Shown: positions 61,374 to 64,000 of the stretch, one piece after another
Numbering within the stretch: position 1 is the stretch's first letter
How the letters are laid out: each line of letters begins with the position of its first letter
Assembly: GCF_012849555.1 (NCBI RefSeq)
Contig: NZ_CP051685.1
Coordinates: 3,658,001-3,722,000 of the forward strand
From: Massilia forsythiae
Lineage (GTDB): Bacteria > Pseudomonadota > Gammaproteobacteria > Burkholderiales > Burkholderiaceae_D
DNA: 64,000 nucleotides
Direction: 5' to 3'
Made by a program: the position numbers and the translations under genes
The notes under the pieces: generated by a model
Databases searched by the model: none
The model's input: only the letters and a program-made list of their open reading frames with translations
Told to the model about the DNA's origin: nothing

Positions 61374-61850
61374 ATGTTATCAGAGCAGTGTCTGCAAAAA
61401 ATCGACCGCGAACTGGCCAAGTACCCGGCCGACCAGCGCCAGTCGGCCGTGATGGCCGCGCTGGCCCACGCGCAGGTCGAAAAGGGCTGGCTGGCGCCGG
61501 AAACGATGCAGGAAGTGGCCGACTACATCGGCATGCCCGCCATCGCCGTGCAGGAAGTGGCCACCTTCTACAACATGTACAACATCAAGCCGGTGGGCAA
61601 GAACAAGATCACCGTCTGCACCAACCTGCCGTGCGCCCTGTCGGGCGGCGAGCGCGCCGGCCAGCGCATCAAGGATGCGCTCGGCATCGACTACCGCGAC
61701 ACCACCGCCGACGGCCGGTTCACGCTGCTGGAAGGCGAGTGCATGGGCGCCTGCGGCGATGCGCCCGTCATGCTGGTGAATAACCATCGCATGTGCTCGT
61801 TCATGAGCGACGAGAAGATCGACGCCCTGCTGGAGGAACTCAACAAATGA
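61374..61850 (+). CDS. nuoE: NADH-quinone oxidoreductase subunit E
   Basis: Carries the [2Fe-2S] cluster N1a. 158 residues, thioredoxin-like. Ligand Cys are in [14 protein letters not shown] and [20 protein letters not shown] (CX4C...CX3C). Helical N terminus [20 protein letters not shown]. The stop overlaps nuoF by four bases (ATGA). Confidence 0.97.
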   Translation: MLSEQCLQKIDRELAKYPADQRQSAVMAALAHAQVEKGWLAPETMQEVADYIGMPAIAVQEVATFYNMYNIKPVGKNKITVCTNLPCALSGGERAGQRIKDALGIDYRDTTADGRFTLLEGECMGACGDAPVMLVNNHRMCSFMSDEKIDALLEELNK

Positions 61851-63142
61851 CGAGCCTGCACGACCGTCACATCAAGCCGCTGATCCTGAAGGACCTGAAC
61901 GGCGACAACTGGCACCTGGCCGACTACGTCAAGCGCGGCGGCTACAGCGCGCTGCGCCGCATCCTGGAAGAGGGCCTGACGCCGGAACAGATCATCGCCG
62001 ATCTCAAGGCGTCCGGCCTGCGCGGCCGCGGCGGCGCCGGTTTCCCGACCGGCCTCAAATGGAGCTTCATGCCGCGCCAGTACCCGGGCCAGAAATACCT
62101 CGTCTGCAACACCGACGAAGGCGAGCCGGGCACGTTCAAGGACCGCGACATCATCCGCTACAACCCGCACGCGCTGATCGAGGGCATGGCCATCGGCGCC
62201 TTCGCGATGGGCATCACCGTGGGCTACAACTACATCCACGGCGAGATCTTCCAGGAATACCTGCGCTTCGAAGAGGCGCTGGAAGAGGCGCGCGCCGCCG
62301 GTTTCCTGGGCGACAACATCATGGGGTCGACCTTCTCGTTCCAGCTGCACGCGCACCACGGCTACGGCGCCTATATCTGCGGCGAAGAGACCGCGCTGCT
62401 CGAATCGCTGGAAGGCAAGAAGGGCCAGCCGCGCTTCAAGCCGCCGTTCCCGGCCTCGTTCGGCCTGTACGGCAAGCCGACCACGATCAACAACACCGAG
62501 ACCTTCGCGGCGGTGCCGTTCATCCTGAACATCGGCGCCAGCGAATACATGGCGCTGGGCAAGCCGAACAACGGCGGCACCAAGATCTTCTCGATCTCGG
62601 GCGACATCGAGCGTCCGGGCAACTACGAAGTCCCGCTCGGCACGCCGTTCGCGACCCTGATGGAACTGGCCGGCGGCATGCGCGGCGGCAAGAAGATCAA
62701 GGCCGTGATCCCGGGCGGTTCGTCGGCGCCGGTGGTGCGCGGCGAGGTCATGATGCAGACCGACCTCGACTACGATTCGATCGCCAAGGCCGGCTCGATG
62801 CTGGGTTCGGGCGCGGTCATCGTGATGGACGAGACGCGCTGCATGGTCAAGTCGCTGCTGCGCCTGTCCTACTTCTACTACGAGGAATCGTGCGGCCAGT
62901 GCACGCCGTGCCGCGAAGGCACCGGCTGGATGTACCGCATGGTGCACCGTATCGAGAACGGTCAGGGTCGCCCGGAAGACATGGATCTGCTGAACAACAT
63001 CGCTTTCAACATCAAGGGCCGCACCATCTGCGCGCTCGGCGATGCGGCGGCGATGCCGGTGGAAGCGATGATCAAGAACTTCCGCGAAGAATTTGAATAT
63101 CACATCGAGCACAAGCACTGCTTGGTGCCGACTTACCTCTAA
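61847..63142 (+). CDS. nuoF: NADH-quinone oxidoreductase subunit F
   Basis: NADH-binding flavoprotein with FMN and the [4Fe-4S] cluster N3. 431 residues. ATG 61847 is chosen for its GGAGGAA site and four-base overlap with nuoE; an upstream frame would extend into nuo[21 protein letters not shown] binds [21 protein letters not shown] and [20 protein letters not shown] bind FMN, and [16 protein letters not shown] holds three of the cluster cysteines. Confidence 0.98.
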   Translation: MTSLHDRHIKPLILKDLNGDNWHLADYVKRGGYSALRRILEEGLTPEQIIADLKASGLRGRGGAGFPTGLKWSFMPRQYPGQKYLVCNTDEGEPGTFKDRDIIRYNPHALIEGMAIGAFAMGITVGYNYIHGEIFQEYLRFEEALEEARAAGFLGDNIMGSTFSFQLHAHHGYGAYICGEETALLESLEGKKGQPRFKPPFPASFGLYGKPTTINNTETFAAVPFILNIGASEYMALGKPNNGGTKIFSISGDIERPGNYEVPLGTPFATLMELAGGMRGGKKIKAVIPGGSSAPVVRGEVMMQTDLDYDSIAKAGSMLGSGAVIVMDETRCMVKSLLRLSYFYYEESCGQCTPCREGTGWMYRMVHRIENGQGRPEDMDLLNNIAFNIKGRTICALGDAAAMPVEAMIKNFREEFEYHIEHKHCLVPTYL

Positions 63143-63163
63143 GCCAGGTCAGGTAACGATCAA

Positions 63164-64000
63164 ATGGTTGAAATCGAATTAGACGGCAAGAAAGTCGAAG
63201 TCCCGCCAGGTTCCATGGTGATGGACGCCGCAAACAAACTGGGAACCTACATCCCGCACTTCTGCTATCACAAGAAATTGTCGATCGCGGCCAACTGCCG
63301 CATGTGCCTGGTGGAAGTGGAGAAAGCACCGAAGCCGCTGCCGGCCTGCGCCACCCCGGTCACCCCGGGCATGATCGTGCGCAGCCACAGCGACAAGGCG
63401 GTGCAGGCGCAGAAATCCGTGATGGAATTCCTGCTGATTAATCACCCGCTGGATTGCCCGATCTGCGACCAGGGCGGCGAATGCCAGCTGCAGGACCTGG
63501 CCGTCGGCTACGGCAAGAGCAACTCGCGCTACGCCGAGGAAAAGCGCGTGGTGGCCCCGAAAGAGGCCGGCCCGCTGATCTCGATGGAAGAGATGAGCCG
63601 CTGCATCCAGTGCACCCGCTGCGTGCGCTTCGGCCAGGAAGTGGCCGGCGTGATGGAATTCGGCATGGTCGGCCGCGGCGAGCACTCGGAAATCACCACC
63701 TTCGTGGGCAAGTCGGTCGACTCGGAAGTGTCGGGCAACATGATCGATCTGTGCCCGGTCGGCGCGCTGACCAGCAAGCCGTTCCGCTACTCGGCGCGTC
63801 CGTGGGAACTGCAGCGCCGCCGCTCGGTGTCGCCGCACGATTCGCTCGGCTCGAACCTGATCGTGCAGGTCAAGGGCGGCAAGGTCATGCGTGTGCTGCC
63901 GCTGGAAAACGAGACCATCAACGAGTGCTGGATCTCGGACAAGGACCGCTTCTCGTACGAAGCGCTGGACAATGCGGCGCGCCTGGTCAACCCGATGATC
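63164..64000 (+). CDS. nuoG: NADH-quinone oxidoreductase subunit G, 3' end beyond window
   Basis: Large Fe-S subunit of complex I. The frame is open from ATG 63164 to the window edge (279 codons), so roughly a third of the protein is seen. N-terminal [2Fe-2S] ferredoxin domain: YIPHFCYHKKLSIAANCRMC and KPLPACATPV. Next the His/Cys cluster N5 (INHPLDCPICDQGGECQLQD), then two [4Fe-4S] sites, RCIQCTRCVRF and NMIDLCPVGALTSKPFRYSA. The molybdopterin-like domain has just begun (RRSVSPHDSLGSNLIVQVKG). 21 bases after nuoF. Confidence 0.97.
   Translation, partial: MVEIELDGKKVEVPPGSMVMDAANKLGTYIPHFCYHKKLSIAANCRMCLVEVEKAPKPLPACATPVTPGMIVRSHSDKAVQAQKSVMEFLLINHPLDCPICDQGGECQLQDLAVGYGKSNSRYAEEKRVVAPKEAGPLISMEEMSRCIQCTRCVRFGQEVAGVMEFGMVGRGEHSEITTFVGKSVDSEVSGNMIDLCPVGALTSKPFRYSARPWELQRRRSVSPHDSLGSNLIVQVKGGKVMRVLPLENETINECWISDKDRFSYEALDNAARLVNPMI

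Overview
The window is a very GC-rich chromosomal segment. It looks like a betaproteobacterium of the order Burkholderiales, most likely Oxalobacteraceae (Massilia/Telluria/Duganella type). I infer this from the strongly GC-ending codons, the protein families, the order ilvBNC ... pssA ... rpsO-pnp ... tpiA-secG-tRNA-Leu-nuoA, and intergenic palindromes of the GTCGTCCCCGCG / GTGGACGGC kinds. No marker in the window fixes the genus. There is no rRNA operon, CRISPR array, prophage, integrase or intact insertion sequence.

Layout. 1-13.6 kb: assorted single genes and short operons: the 3' part of a NodT-type outer-membrane efflux lipoprotein, an FMN reductase, a DTW-domain tRNA-modifying enzyme, a PA0069-type radical SAM protein behind a LexA box, a GNAT acetyltransferase, a NadR-like ATPase, a dGTPase-like HD hydrolase, a His-rich YqjI-like PadR regulator, KptA, an ankyrin protein, ChaC, a fumarylacetoacetate hydrolase/maleylacetoacetate isomerase pair, and a degenerate uracil-DNA-glycosylase-like protein. 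13.8-20 kb: a complete iscRSUA-hscBA-fdx-iscX iron-sulfur assembly operon with a probable IscR site. 20-25.6 kb: a methyltransferase, threonine aldolase, a pseudouridine synthase, and a minus-strand sigma factor-DUF3619-DUF3106-RDD cluster. 26.2-36.7 kb: ilvBNC, a SIMPL protein, pssA, a TonB-like orphan, a lipoprotein esterase, a BamE-like lipoprotein, an Nramp transporter and rpsO. 36.9-39 kb: pnp with its terminator.

39-55.2 kb is accessory. It holds a frameshifted DUF5694 gene, a six-gene RsbR-RsbS-RsbT stressosome module that runs into a PP2C phosphatase and two histidine kinases, small stress-type proteins, an M16 peptidase pair, a GIN-domain and a Sel1 protein, a GH43 glycosidase and an SGNH hydrolase. 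55.4-64 kb returns to conserved housekeeping order: quinone oxidoreductase, tpiA, secG, tRNA-Leu(GAG), and nuoABCDEF with the start of nuoG.

How it fits together. The isc operon supplies Fe-S clusters, and nuoB, E, F and G are large consumers of them. ilvBNC makes branched-chain precursors and pssA makes phosphatidylserine. The most system-like feature is the stressosome module: a partner-switching sensor (R, S, T, X) feeding hybrid histidine kinases rather than a sigma-B factor. Intergenic space carries at least four repeat families, two of them mosaics of each other. They are the main structure not explained by genes.
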